Part shown: piece after piece, positions 35,378-43,434 of the stretch
Numbering within the stretch: position 1 is the stretch's first letter
How the letters are laid out: every line of letters starts with the position of its first letter
Source: Cytobacillus citreus
GTDB lineage: Bacteria; Bacillota; Bacilli; Bacillales; Cytobacillaceae
NCBI RefSeq assembly: GCF_018343665.1
Contig: NZ_JAGYPM010000002.1
Coordinates: 1,053,223 to 1,117,222, forward strand
Direction of reading: 5' to 3'
DNA: 64,000 bases
Position numbers and translations under genes: made by a program
Notes under the pieces: model-generated
Database searches by the model: none
Told to the model about the DNA's origin: nothing
Seen by the model: only the letters and a program-made list of their open reading frames with translations

Positions 35378-36880
35378 ATGCAAGCGACTAATTACAAATT
35401 GAAACCCAAAGTGCAAGAATTCTTGGAAGGCGTGAAAGGACTAAATATCAACGGTGCATATGTTCCGGCGATCAGTGGTAAAACGTTTGCCGTCGTTAAT
35501 CCAGCAAGCGAAGAAGTCATTGCGGAAGTAAGTGAAGCACAAGAAGAAGATATTGATGTTGCGGTAGCTGCTGCAAGAAAGGCGTTTGATGAAGGGGAAT
35601 GGACTAAAATGGATGCGGCTGATCGCTCCCATCTAATCTATAAATTTGCGGATCTCTTAGAAGAGAACCGTGAAGAGCTTGCACAGCTAGAATCATTGGA
35701 TAATGGAAAACCATACAAAGTCGCACTTGCAGATGATGTTGACGGAACAATCCGCCATTTCAGATACTATGCGGGCTGGGCGACGAAACTATTAGGTAAG
35801 ACAACTCCAATTTCAAAGGATTATGTTACCTATACTGTCCATGAGCCAGTTGGGGTTGTAGGTCAAATTATTCCATGGAATTTCCCGCTTGCAATGGCAG
35901 CTTGGAAGCTCGGTGCTGCACTTGCTGTCGGTTGTACTGTTGTCATTAAGCCAGCAAGTGAAACACCGCTATCCCTTCTTTATGTAGGAAAGCTGTTTAA
36001 AGAAGCTGGTTTTCCGGACGGTGTTGTGAACATTGTCCCAGGATCGGGCCGGATTGCGGGAGAAGCAATCATCACGCATAAAGATGTTGATAAAGTTGCA
36101 TTCACTGGTTCAACAGCTGTCGGAAAAGAAGTAATGAAAAAAGCTGCAGAACAAATCAAGGGCGTTACATTAGAGCTTGGCGGTAAATCACCAGCCATTA
36201 TTTTAGAGGATGCTAATCTTGAAGAAGCAATAGAAGGCGCATTTAATGGAACGATGTACAATCATGGGCAAAACTGCAGTGCTTGCACACGTGTATTTGT
36301 ACAGCGGAGTCAATATGAACGTGTCGTAGAGGCTTTTGCAGAGAGAGCGAACGCATTGAAGGTTGGTCCTGGTATGGATCCTGAAACGGATATGGGGCCA
36401 CTTGTTTCAGCTAAACAGCAGCAAACCGTCCTTAATTATATCGAACAAGGGAAAAAACAAGGGGCACGACTAGTGGCTGGTGGAGAAAAAGCCTTTGATA
36501 AAGGGTATTATGTACAGCCAACCATTTTTGCTGACGTGGAAGATCATATGGTCATTGCCCGTGAAGAAATCTTCGGTCCTGTCATGGCCATTTTCGTTTT
36601 CGACACAATTGAAGAAGTCATTAAACGTGCAAACGATAGCGATTATGGTTTAGCTGCGAGTATCTGGACAGAAAATATCAAAAAGGGTCACTACATTGCC
36701 GGGAAGCTGCAATCAGGTACAGTCTGGATCAATGATTTTGGTCTTGAATGGGAAACAATGCCTTTCGGCGGATACAAACAATCAGGAATCGGCCGTGAAA
36801 TGGGTGGAGAGTACGGCTTGCAAAACTATACAGAAGTGAAAAGTGTTTTTGTTAATATCAAGCAGAATGACCAGTACTAA
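35378..36880 (+). CDS. aldehyde dehydrogenase, probable alpha-ketoglutarate semialdehyde dehydrogenase
   Basis: A 500-residue NAD(P)-dependent aldehyde dehydrogenase. It has the IIPWNFPLAMAAWKLG block near residue 165, the catalytic Glu in LELGGKSP near residue 268 and the nucleophile C300 in GQNCSACTR. The C-terminal GGYKQSGIGREMG motif is complete. Its place directly after the DapA-like gene makes oxidation of 2,5-dioxopentanoate to 2-oxoglutarate the likely role, closing the hydroxyproline route. The ATG follows GGAGG. A terminator lies about 55 bases after the stop codon. Confidence 0.88.
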   Translation: MQATNYKLKPKVQEFLEGVKGLNINGAYVPAISGKTFAVVNPASEEVIAEVSEAQEEDIDVAVAAARKAFDEGEWTKMDAADRSHLIYKFADLLEENREELAQLESLDNGKPYKVALADDVDGTIRHFRYYAGWATKLLGKTTPISKDYVTYTVHEPVGVVGQIIPWNFPLAMAAWKLGAALAVGCTVVIKPASETPLSLLYVGKLFKEAGFPDGVVNIVPGSGRIAGEAIITHKDVDKVAFTGSTAVGKEVMKKAAEQIKGVTLELGGKSPAIILEDANLEEAIEGAFNGTMYNHGQNCSACTRVFVQRSQYERVVEAFAERANALKVGPGMDPETDMGPLVSAKQQQTVLNYIEQGKKQGARLVAGGEKAFDKGYYVQPTIFADVEDHMVIAREEIFGPVMAIFVFDTIEEVIKRANDSDYGLAASIWTENIKKGHYIAGKLQSGTVWINDFGLEWETMPFGGYKQSGIGREMGGEYGLQNYTEVKSVFVNIKQNDQY

Positions 36881-36934
36881 TTTGAAATAACTAATCTGTC
36901 AGAGTCCTTGCTTAAAAGATAATGTTAAAAAAGG

Positions 36935-36972
36935 AACGGGCAGCTTCTTTGAAAAAGCTGTCCGTTTTCTTA
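36935..36972 (+). terminator. Rho-independent terminator of the hydroxyproline catabolic operon
   Basis: AACGGGCAGCTT pairs with AAGCTGTCCGTT (one G-T pair), followed by a TTTTCTTATT tail. Confidence 0.8.
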
Positions 36973-36979
36973 TTAGCTG

Positions 36980-36994
36980 ATTTTACTGAAAATT
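36980..36994 (+). promoter_or_regulatory. CodY-like box upstream of the AGCS symporter
   Basis: ATTTTACTGAAAATT differs from AATTTTCWGAAAATT at two positions. It lies 58 bases before the symporter ATG and close to a TATAAA that could be a -10 element. No sigma-54 promoter is present here. Confidence 0.45.
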
Positions 36995-37051
36995 CCATAC
37001 AATCATGAAAGTATAAATTATTAAATTGTTCACAACATGAGGAGGTATAGG

Positions 37052-38521
37052 ATGGAAAGCATAGTAAATTGGGCAGTTGATCAGGTATGGAGTCTAGGCT
37101 TAGTTGTTTTTGCACTTGGAGCGGGGTTATTTTTTTCCTTTGCTACTCGCTTTGTTCAAATCAGATATTTTAAAGAAATGATTAAATTGCTTTTTGAAGG
37201 AAAGAGTTCAGAATCTGGTGTATCCTCCTTTCAGGCCTTTTGTATGGCACTGGCTGGACGAGTAGGTGTTGGAAATATTGCGGGTGTTGCTACAGCTATT
37301 GCCTTTGGAGGTCCAGGTGCGGTTTTCTGGATGTGGGTAATGGCGATTTTAGGAGGGGCAAGTGCTTTTATAGAATCCACTCTTGCCCAGGTGTATAAAA
37401 TTAAAGTAGGAAACCAGTATCGTGGAGGGACACCTTACTTTATTGAAAAAGGATTAAAGATGAAGTGGTTCGCAGCATTGGTTGCTATTGTTGTTACTAT
37501 TTGCTATGGAATATTGGTGCCTGGCATACAGGCAAACACGATAGCAGTTGGTTTTGAAAATACTGCCGGCCTAAATAAGAGCATAACTGGAATCATATTA
37601 GTTGCCTTACTTGCTATCATTATTTTCGGTGGAGTAAAGCGAATCGCAACAGTTACAGAAAAAATAGTTCCTTTTATGGCTTTAGGCTATGTGATTGTTA
37701 CGTTTATGATCCTATTTGCCAATATATCAGAAGTTCCCGCTATGTTCGCTCTAATCTTCTCCAGTGCATTTGGTGTCAATGAGGCCTTTGGGGGAATCAT
37801 CGGTGCAGCTGTTGCCTGGGGGGTTAAGAGAGCGGTATTTTCAAATGTTGCTGGTGTTGGTGAAGGCACATATAGTTCAGCTGCGGCAGAAGTTTCACAT
37901 CCAGCAAAGCAAGGGCTAGTTCAAGGCTTTTCGGTTTATATCGATACGATTGTTGTATGTACTGCAACTGCCCTCATGATTCTCGTAACAGGAATGTATA
38001 GTGTTACTCCAGAAGGAGAAGCACCAATTGTTGATAAAATGGGCAGCATTGAAGCAGGGCCAATTTGGACCCAGGAAGCAGTAGAAAGTGTTTTACCAGG
38101 ATTTGGTTCTATGTTTGTTTCCATAGCCATATTTTTCTTTGCTTTTACTACCTTGATGGCTTATTACTATATCGCTGAAACCACTCTAGTCTACCTTGAT
38201 AAAAAGCTAAAGATGAATTGGATGAAAACAATATTGAAAATTGTATTTTTAGGAATGGTATACATTGGCAGCGTTGAATCAGCATCTTTATTATGGGCTC
38301 TAGGTGATTTAGGGTTTGGAAGTATGGCCTGGCTCAACCTTGTAGCGATTTTATTTTTAACAAAGCCAGCTATAAAAGTATTTAAGGATTATGAAGCTCA
38401 GAAAAAAGCAGGAAAGGATCCAGTCTTTGATCCAATAAAAGTCGGCATAAGCGGTGCGGATTTCTGGGAAGAGAAACGCAAGGAAGAGAGCGCTTTCAAT
38501 GTCGATAGGTCTGTAGGATAA
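37052..38521 (+). CDS. AGCS family amino acid:cation symporter
   Basis: A membrane transporter of 489 residues, alanine/glycine:sodium symporter family. About ten to eleven hydrophobic helices are seen. Family blocks include FCMALAGRVGVGNIAGVATAI-type sequence near residue 65, GGTPYFIEKG near residue 125 and an FSNVAGVGEGTYSSAAA-type stretch near residue 265. The ATG at 37052 follows GAGGAGG; a start at 37037 would precede that site. It forms a single-gene unit between two terminators. Alanine, glycine or proline-type amino acids are plausible; released glycine from collagen-like peptides would fit the region but cannot be shown. Confidence 0.88.
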   Translation: MESIVNWAVDQVWSLGLVVFALGAGLFFSFATRFVQIRYFKEMIKLLFEGKSSESGVSSFQAFCMALAGRVGVGNIAGVATAIAFGGPGAVFWMWVMAILGGASAFIESTLAQVYKIKVGNQYRGGTPYFIEKGLKMKWFAALVAIVVTICYGILVPGIQANTIAVGFENTAGLNKSITGIILVALLAIIIFGGVKRIATVTEKIVPFMALGYVIVTFMILFANISEVPAMFALIFSSAFGVNEAFGGIIGAAVAWGVKRAVFSNVAGVGEGTYSSAAAEVSHPAKQGLVQGFSVYIDTIVVCTATALMILVTGMYSVTPEGEAPIVDKMGSIEAGPIWTQEAVESVLPGFGSMFVSIAIFFFAFTTLMAYYYIAETTLVYLDKKLKMNWMKTILKIVFLGMVYIGSVESASLLWALGDLGFGSMAWLNLVAILFLTKPAIKVFKDYEAQKKAGKDPVFDPIKVGISGADFWEEKRKEESAFNVDRSVG

Positions 38522-38557
38522 TTAGCATTATATACCGAAAAAACTTTAATTTTTTTT

Positions 38558-38600
38558 AATGGACAGTTCTACTTTAAAGGAGACTGTCCATTTTATTTTT
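38558..38600 (+). terminator. Rho-independent terminator of the AGCS symporter
   Basis: AATGGACAGT pairs with ACTGTCCATT and is followed by TTATTTTT. Confidence 0.85.
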
Positions 38601-38605
38601 CCAAA

Positions 38606-38790
38606 GGCTGTATTAAAGATCAGTGTTGATAATCTATTTTGTTGTTGATTGGAGCGGAAGGCGCGAGACTCCTGGGGGAGAAGCGAGTCAAAGGAAGACC
38701 CTGCAGGAGCGATAGCGACGAGGAGGCTTCCGACCGCCCGCGATCGCTAAGTGCCTGGAGCGGAAATCAACAGGGAAGTTGAACATAGCC
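38606..38790. repeat. Bacillaceae MITE-like dispersed repeat, copy B
   Basis: A 185-bp element with GGCTGTATTAAA and a GAACATAGCC end, and the same inner blocks as copy A (TTGTTGATTGGAGCGGAAGG, GCAGGAGCGATAGCGACGAGG, CCGCCCGCGATCGCTAAGTG, AGCGGAAATCAACAGG). It lies directly after the symporter terminator and about 140 bases before the sigma-54 promoter of the second importer operon. Confidence 0.87.
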
Positions 38791-38929
38791 TTTCTACAAG
38801 ATAAACTTTAAAAATTTTTTTACACTTAAAAAAAATTATACATAATCATGTCCAATAATTTCTACACTCTAATTAATTATGAAATTTTAATAATTTTTAT
38901 TTTCTGAATGTTAGTTGAGTTTTGTCGAG

Positions 38930-38947
38930 TTGGAATGAAAATTGCAT
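38930..38947 (+). promoter_or_regulatory. sigma-54 (-24/-12) promoter of the second peptide importer operon
   Basis: TTGGAATGAAAATTGCAT: GG-N10-GC spacing and the -12 element TTGCAT are perfect, the -24 element is diverged in its last three bases. It lies 55 bases before the first ATG. TTTTTACACTT at about 38820 is a candidate activator half-site. Confidence 0.72.
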
Positions 38948-39002
38948 TACTTTATTTTAATCCTGGCATAATCAGAAATCCCTTAGATGGAGGTGGAAAG
39001 AA

Positions 39003-39929
39003 ATGGGCCGATATATTTTCGGAAGAATAGGTTACATGCTAATAACATTTTTCGTCATTGCCACTTTTACATTTTTCTTAATGCAGACACTCCCTGGTTC
39101 ACCATTCAATGATGAAAGATTATCTGAAACACAAAAAGAAAGGCTGTATGAAAGATATGGATTAGATGAGCCTGTTCCAATTCAATATGTCAAGTACATG
39201 ACTAATATATTTAAGGGGGATTTTGGAGTTTCCTTTCAATATGATGGCCGAGCAGTATCAGATATTATCGGGGAACGGATTGGAGCATCTGTTGTTTTAG
39301 GGGCTCAATCCTTAATTTTTGGATGTATTATCGGACTTATTCTCGGAATCATTGCTGCAATAAAACATAATACAGCGATTGATTACGTGGCGATGGTCAT
39401 TGCGGTTATCGGGTTATCCGTTCCGAACTTTGTATTTGCTGGATTATTGCAATATTGGGTTGGAGTTAAGCTGCAATGGCTTCCTGTAGCATTTTGGGAA
39501 GGATTTGAATATTCGATTTTACCAACGATTTCTTTATCTGTTTTTGTAATTGCAACAATAGCGAGATTTATACGTACAGAAATGCTTGAAGTATTAGGAC
39601 AAGACTATATCGTAACAGCGAAGGCAAAGGGTTTAAATCAATTTGCTATTGTCATGAAACATGGAATTCGTAATGCGGCAATACCGATTATTACTATACT
39701 AGGTCCAATGACAGTATCACTTTTAACTGGGACATTGGTGATTGAACAGATCTTTAGTGTTCCAGGACTCGGGGAGCAATTTGTTAAATCGATTATGACG
39801 AATGATTTTCCGGTAATTATGGGTGTGACATTATTCTATAGTATTTTATTTATCGGTGTAGTTTTAATTGTTGATATTTTATATGGCGTAATTGATCCAA
39901 GGATTAGATTATCTGGGGGGACAAAATGA
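39003..39929 (+). CDS. peptide ABC transporter permease (OppB type)
   Basis: A 308-residue permease, first gene of the second importer operon. It shows the family N-terminus FFLMQTLPGSPFND near residue 26, RYGLDEPVPIQYVKYM near residue 52 and the coupling loop TAKAKGLN near residue 207. Six helices are predicted. The ATG follows GGAGGTGG. It overlaps its partner permease by 4 bases. Confidence 0.92.
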   Translation: MGRYIFGRIGYMLITFFVIATFTFFLMQTLPGSPFNDERLSETQKERLYERYGLDEPVPIQYVKYMTNIFKGDFGVSFQYDGRAVSDIIGERIGASVVLGAQSLIFGCIIGLILGIIAAIKHNTAIDYVAMVIAVIGLSVPNFVFAGLLQYWVGVKLQWLPVAFWEGFEYSILPTISLSVFVIATIARFIRTEMLEVLGQDYIVTAKAKGLNQFAIVMKHGIRNAAIPIITILGPMTVSLLTGTLVIEQIFSVPGLGEQFVKSIMTNDFPVIMGVTLFYSILFIGVVLIVDILYGVIDPRIRLSGGTK

Positions 39930-40942
39930 TGATTATAAACAATAAAGAAATCACAGATGACCTGTTCCAACCAGCTGAATTAGAGAAGGGATCAGAAGAC
40001 ATTTCTCGTCCGACCATAACCTATTGGCAAGAAGTATGGAAACGCTTCCGAAAGAATAAAGCTGCATTCACAGGGCTAATATTAATTTCTATTATTCTCG
40101 TTTTAGCTATTTTTGGCCCCTATGCTAATGAGCATGGCTATGATGAACAAAATCTAGCAAGGGCTAATTTACCTCCAAAGATCCCTGTGCTTGAACAATT
40201 TTCTTGGTTAGGACTTGATGGAACTGACATTCAAGGAGTAGACCGCTATAAAGAAAATGGAATTACTGAATACTTTTGGTTTGGTACAGATAATTTAGGA
40301 AGAGATTTGTGGACACGCGTTTGGGAAGGAACGCGAATTTCACTATATATTGCCTTTTTAGCGGCGATCATTGATTTAATTATTGGTGTTGCTTATGGCG
40401 GCATTTCTGCCTACTACGGTGGCAAGGTTGATAATATTATGCAGAGAATTGTCGAAATATTAGTAGGAATTCCAAATCTAATCGTTATTATTCTACTAAT
40501 CCTAGTTTTACAGCCAGGGATTGTTTCTATTACTTTAGCAATGGTTATTACAGGTTGGGTTGGAATGGCTAGAATTGTCCGCGGGCAAATTCTTAAACTT
40601 AAGGAGCAAGAATTTGTGTTAGCTTCCAAAACACTCGGGTCTAAGGATAGACGATTAATTTGGAAGCATTTAATTCCTAATACAATGGGGCCAATTATTA
40701 TTACGACGATGTTTACCATTCCTACGGCCATTTTTACAGAGGCGTTTTTAAGCTTCATTGGTCTAGGGCTGCAGCCGCCAACCGCTTCTTTAGGAACATT
40801 AATAAATGATGGATATAAACTATTGCGGATCTATCCACATATGCTTGTATTTCCTTCGATCATTATCAGTTTAATTATGATTAGCTTTAATTTGATAGGA
40901 GATGGCCTTCGTGATGCTTTAGACCCTAAAATGCGCAAATAG
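39926..40942 (+). CDS. peptide ABC transporter permease (OppC type)
   Basis: A 338-residue permease with a long cytosolic N-terminus of about 45 residues, a first helix, an extracellular insert of about 70 residues, then the signature FGTDNLGRDLWTRVWEGTRIS near residue 112 and the coupling loop LASKTLGSKD near residue 228. It is somewhat longer than the permease at 15791-16708 because of the insert, as in OppC proteins. The fused ATPase gene follows after 11 bases. Confidence 0.92.
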   Translation: MMIINNKEITDDLFQPAELEKGSEDISRPTITYWQEVWKRFRKNKAAFTGLILISIILVLAIFGPYANEHGYDEQNLARANLPPKIPVLEQFSWLGLDGTDIQGVDRYKENGITEYFWFGTDNLGRDLWTRVWEGTRISLYIAFLAAIIDLIIGVAYGGISAYYGGKVDNIMQRIVEILVGIPNLIVIILLILVLQPGIVSITLAMVITGWVGMARIVRGQILKLKEQEFVLASKTLGSKDRRLIWKHLIPNTMGPIIITTMFTIPTAIFTEAFLSFIGLGLQPPTASLGTLINDGYKLLRIYPHMLVFPSIIISLIMISFNLIGDGLRDALDPKMRK

Positions 40943-40953
40943 GAGGATGAAAT

Positions 40954-42951
40954 GTGGATAAAATACTGGATGTTAAAAATTTACAAGTATCCTTTGATAC
41001 GTATGCTGGGGAAGTTAAGGCAGTTAGAGGAGTTTCTTTTCATCTGAATAAAGGTGAAACACTTGCCATCGTTGGAGAATCAGGGTCAGGAAAGTCGGTT
41101 ACATCTAAAAGCTTGATGAAACTAATTCCTAACCCACCTGGAAGAATAACAGGCGGGGAAATCATTTTTGAAGGAAAAAATTTGGTCAATTATACAGAAA
41201 AGCAAATGCAGAAAATTCGCGGGTCTGATATTTCAATGATTTTCCAGGACCCAATGACATCTCTTAACCCGACAATGACCGTCGGAAAACAAATAATGGA
41301 AAGTATTATAAAACACCAAAAGCTGCCAAAGAAGCAGGCGAAAGAAAAAGCAATTGAATTATTAGAAATGGTTGGGATTATTAATGCACATAAAAGATTG
41401 ACAGCTTATCCGCACCAATTCTCTGGTGGAATGAGGCAAAGAGTAGTCATTGCCATGGCTATTTCCTGTAACCCAAAGGTTTTAATTGCTGATGAGCCAA
41501 CTACTGCTCTTGATGTAACGATCCAGGCACAGATCCTTGAGCTTTTAAAGAATTTACAGAAAAAAATGGGGACTTCGATTATTTTTATTACCCATGATTT
41601 AGGGGTTGTTGCCAATATAGCAGACCGGGTTGCTGTCATGTATGCAGGCAAAATTGTTGAGATTGGAAAGGTGGATGAAATTTTTTATAATCCTCAGCAT
41701 CCGTATACTTGGGGTCTGTTAGGAGCGATGCCAAATCTAAATGAGGATGCTGAAGAGCTAATAACGATTCCCGGTTCACCTCCAAATCTCTTAAATCCGC
41801 CAATTGGTGATGCGTTTGCCAATCGTAATAAATATGCGATGAAAATTGATTACCAAATAGAACCGCCTATGTTCAAGGTGTCTGACACACATTATGCAGC
41901 TACTTGGCTGCTGCATGAAAAATCACCTAAGGTTCTGCCCCCAGATGCCTTAAAAAAACATAGACAGGTTCACTCAAAGGAAAGGAAAAAGGAGCGTTTG
42001 TCAAAGAAGAGAGTGAAAAGGGAGAAGCTTCTTGAAATAAAAAATTTGAAGCAATATTTTTCTTCTGGATCAAATGTTGTGAAAGCTGTAGACGGCATCA
42101 GTTTTGAAATATTTAAGGGTGAAACCTTTGGACTTGTAGGAGAATCTGGGTGTGGAAAATCAACAACCGGTCGAACGATTATCCGACTTTATCATGCTAC
42201 AGAAGGAGAGGTTCTATATAACAATGTAAATATTCACGATAAAAAATCATCTAGTGAATCTCAAAAACTAAATCAAAAAATCCAAATGATCTTTCAAGAT
42301 CCGTACTCTTCATTAAATCCGCGGCAGACAGTTGCCGATATTATTGCAGAGGGCATGGATATTCATGGGCTTGCAGCCGGGAAAAAAGAAAGATTGGAAA
42401 AGGTATATGAATTATTAGAAACGGTTGGATTAAACCGCGAACACGCGAATCGATATCCACATGAATTTAGTGGAGGACAGCGCCAGAGAATTGGAATTGC
42501 CAGGGCATTAGCTGTCGAGCCGGAATTTATTATTGCAGATGAGCCTATTTCTGCTCTTGATGTGTCGATTCAAGCACAAGTTGTTAATTTAATGAAAAAG
42601 CTGCAAAAAGAAAAAGGGCTTACTTATCTCTTTATTGCACATGATCTTTCCATGGTGAAATATATTAGCGATCGTATAGGGGTTATGTATAAGGGGAGAA
42701 TTGTTGAATTAGCTGAAAGTGAAGAACTTTACCAAAATCCATTACATCCTTACACAAGATCACTTCTTTCAGCCATTCCTTTACCCGATCCCGAAACGGA
42801 GAAGACTCGAAAGAGAGTAAAATTTGATGAAAAATTCGTTTGGAATGGCAATGGTGAAGAGCCTGTTTTAAGGGAAGTAAAGGAAGGGCATTGGGTTTCG
42901 TGTACAGAGCAGGAGTTCCATGACTATAAAAAACATTTTGACGCTATCTAA
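40954..42951 (+). CDS. fused peptide ABC transporter ATP-binding protein (OppD-OppF in one chain)
   Basis: A 665-residue protein carrying two complete ATPase domains. Domain 1 (about 1-270): Walker A GESGSGKS, signature FSGGMRQR, Walker B VLIADEPT. Domain 2 (about 355-625): Walker A GESGCGKS, signature FSGGQRQR, Walker B FIIADEPISALD. The 85-residue linker corresponds to the peptide-transporter extension of OppD but lacks its usual cysteine cluster and ends in a Lys/Arg-rich helix. One chain thus supplies the entire motor, as in GsiA/YejF-type proteins. The start is a GTG after AGGAGG; an overlapping ATG at 40952 is out of frame. Confidence 0.92.
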   Translation: MDKILDVKNLQVSFDTYAGEVKAVRGVSFHLNKGETLAIVGESGSGKSVTSKSLMKLIPNPPGRITGGEIIFEGKNLVNYTEKQMQKIRGSDISMIFQDPMTSLNPTMTVGKQIMESIIKHQKLPKKQAKEKAIELLEMVGIINAHKRLTAYPHQFSGGMRQRVVIAMAISCNPKVLIADEPTTALDVTIQAQILELLKNLQKKMGTSIIFITHDLGVVANIADRVAVMYAGKIVEIGKVDEIFYNPQHPYTWGLLGAMPNLNEDAEELITIPGSPPNLLNPPIGDAFANRNKYAMKIDYQIEPPMFKVSDTHYAATWLLHEKSPKVLPPDALKKHRQVHSKERKKERLSKKRVKREKLLEIKNLKQYFSSGSNVVKAVDGISFEIFKGETFGLVGESGCGKSTTGRTIIRLYHATEGEVLYNNVNIHDKKSSSESQKLNQKIQMIFQDPYSSLNPRQTVADIIAEGMDIHGLAAGKKERLEKVYELLETVGLNREHANRYPHEFSGGQRQRIGIARALAVEPEFIIADEPISALDVSIQAQVVNLMKKLQKEKGLTYLFIAHDLSMVKYISDRIGVMYKGRIVELAESEELYQNPLHPYTRSLLSAIPLPDPETEKTRKRVKFDEKFVWNGNGEEPVLREVKEGHWVSCTEQEFHDYKKHFDAI

Positions 42952-42990
42952 TCGAGTACAAAATAAGGATTCAATAAGGGGGAGATATCG

Positions 42991-43350
42991 ATTACTAAAA
43001 TCACACTAAGAATAATTTTTACTTCTCTTATCATTTCGCTTATTGGTTCCTTTTTTTTAGAAAATGGGAAGTGGATTGGCTTTATCAATTTCTTATTTTT
43101 TATTGGACTCCTGTTACTAATGATTGGAGGGGCATTATTCGTTCTCAAAGGCGGAATGTTTGACGGGATGATCTATAGCTTTCGCCGCTTTTATAAACAT
43201 ACTTCAAAGTTAGAGCAGTATGTTTCTGAACAAACAGGTGAGTCACATGATACTCCTATAAAAAATAGCTTCAGAGGTTTATATATCTATCCAATCATTA
43301 TTTCCGGAGCTGCATTATTCTGTTTTACTTTGCTTGTATCAGTAATTTAA
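42991..43350 (+). CDS. DUF3899 membrane protein, probable ATT start
   Basis: A 119-residue membrane protein with hydrophobic helices near residues 8-22, 30-50 and 100-118, and the DUF3899 block GGALFVLKGGMFDGMIYSFRRF near residue 47. The frame reaches back to 42967 without any ATG, GTG or TTG before the middle of the second helix. GGGGGAG (42978-42984) sits six bases before an ATT codon at 42991, which begins a natural N-terminus (TKITLRIIF). ATT is a rare but known start. An ATG at 43120 would remove two helices. The function is unknown; the gene lies within the importer operon. Confidence 0.68.
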   Translation: MTKITLRIIFTSLIISLIGSFFLENGKWIGFINFLFFIGLLLLMIGGALFVLKGGMFDGMIYSFRRFYKHTSKLEQYVSEQTGESHDTPIKNSFRGLYIYPIIISGAALFCFTLLVSVI

Positions 43351-43434
43351 TAGTAGATCACTGCAATTTTACTAGAGTTACAAGGTTAATTTTTATCTCA
43401 AAGAATGATTTTACATAACATGGAGGGATAGGCT

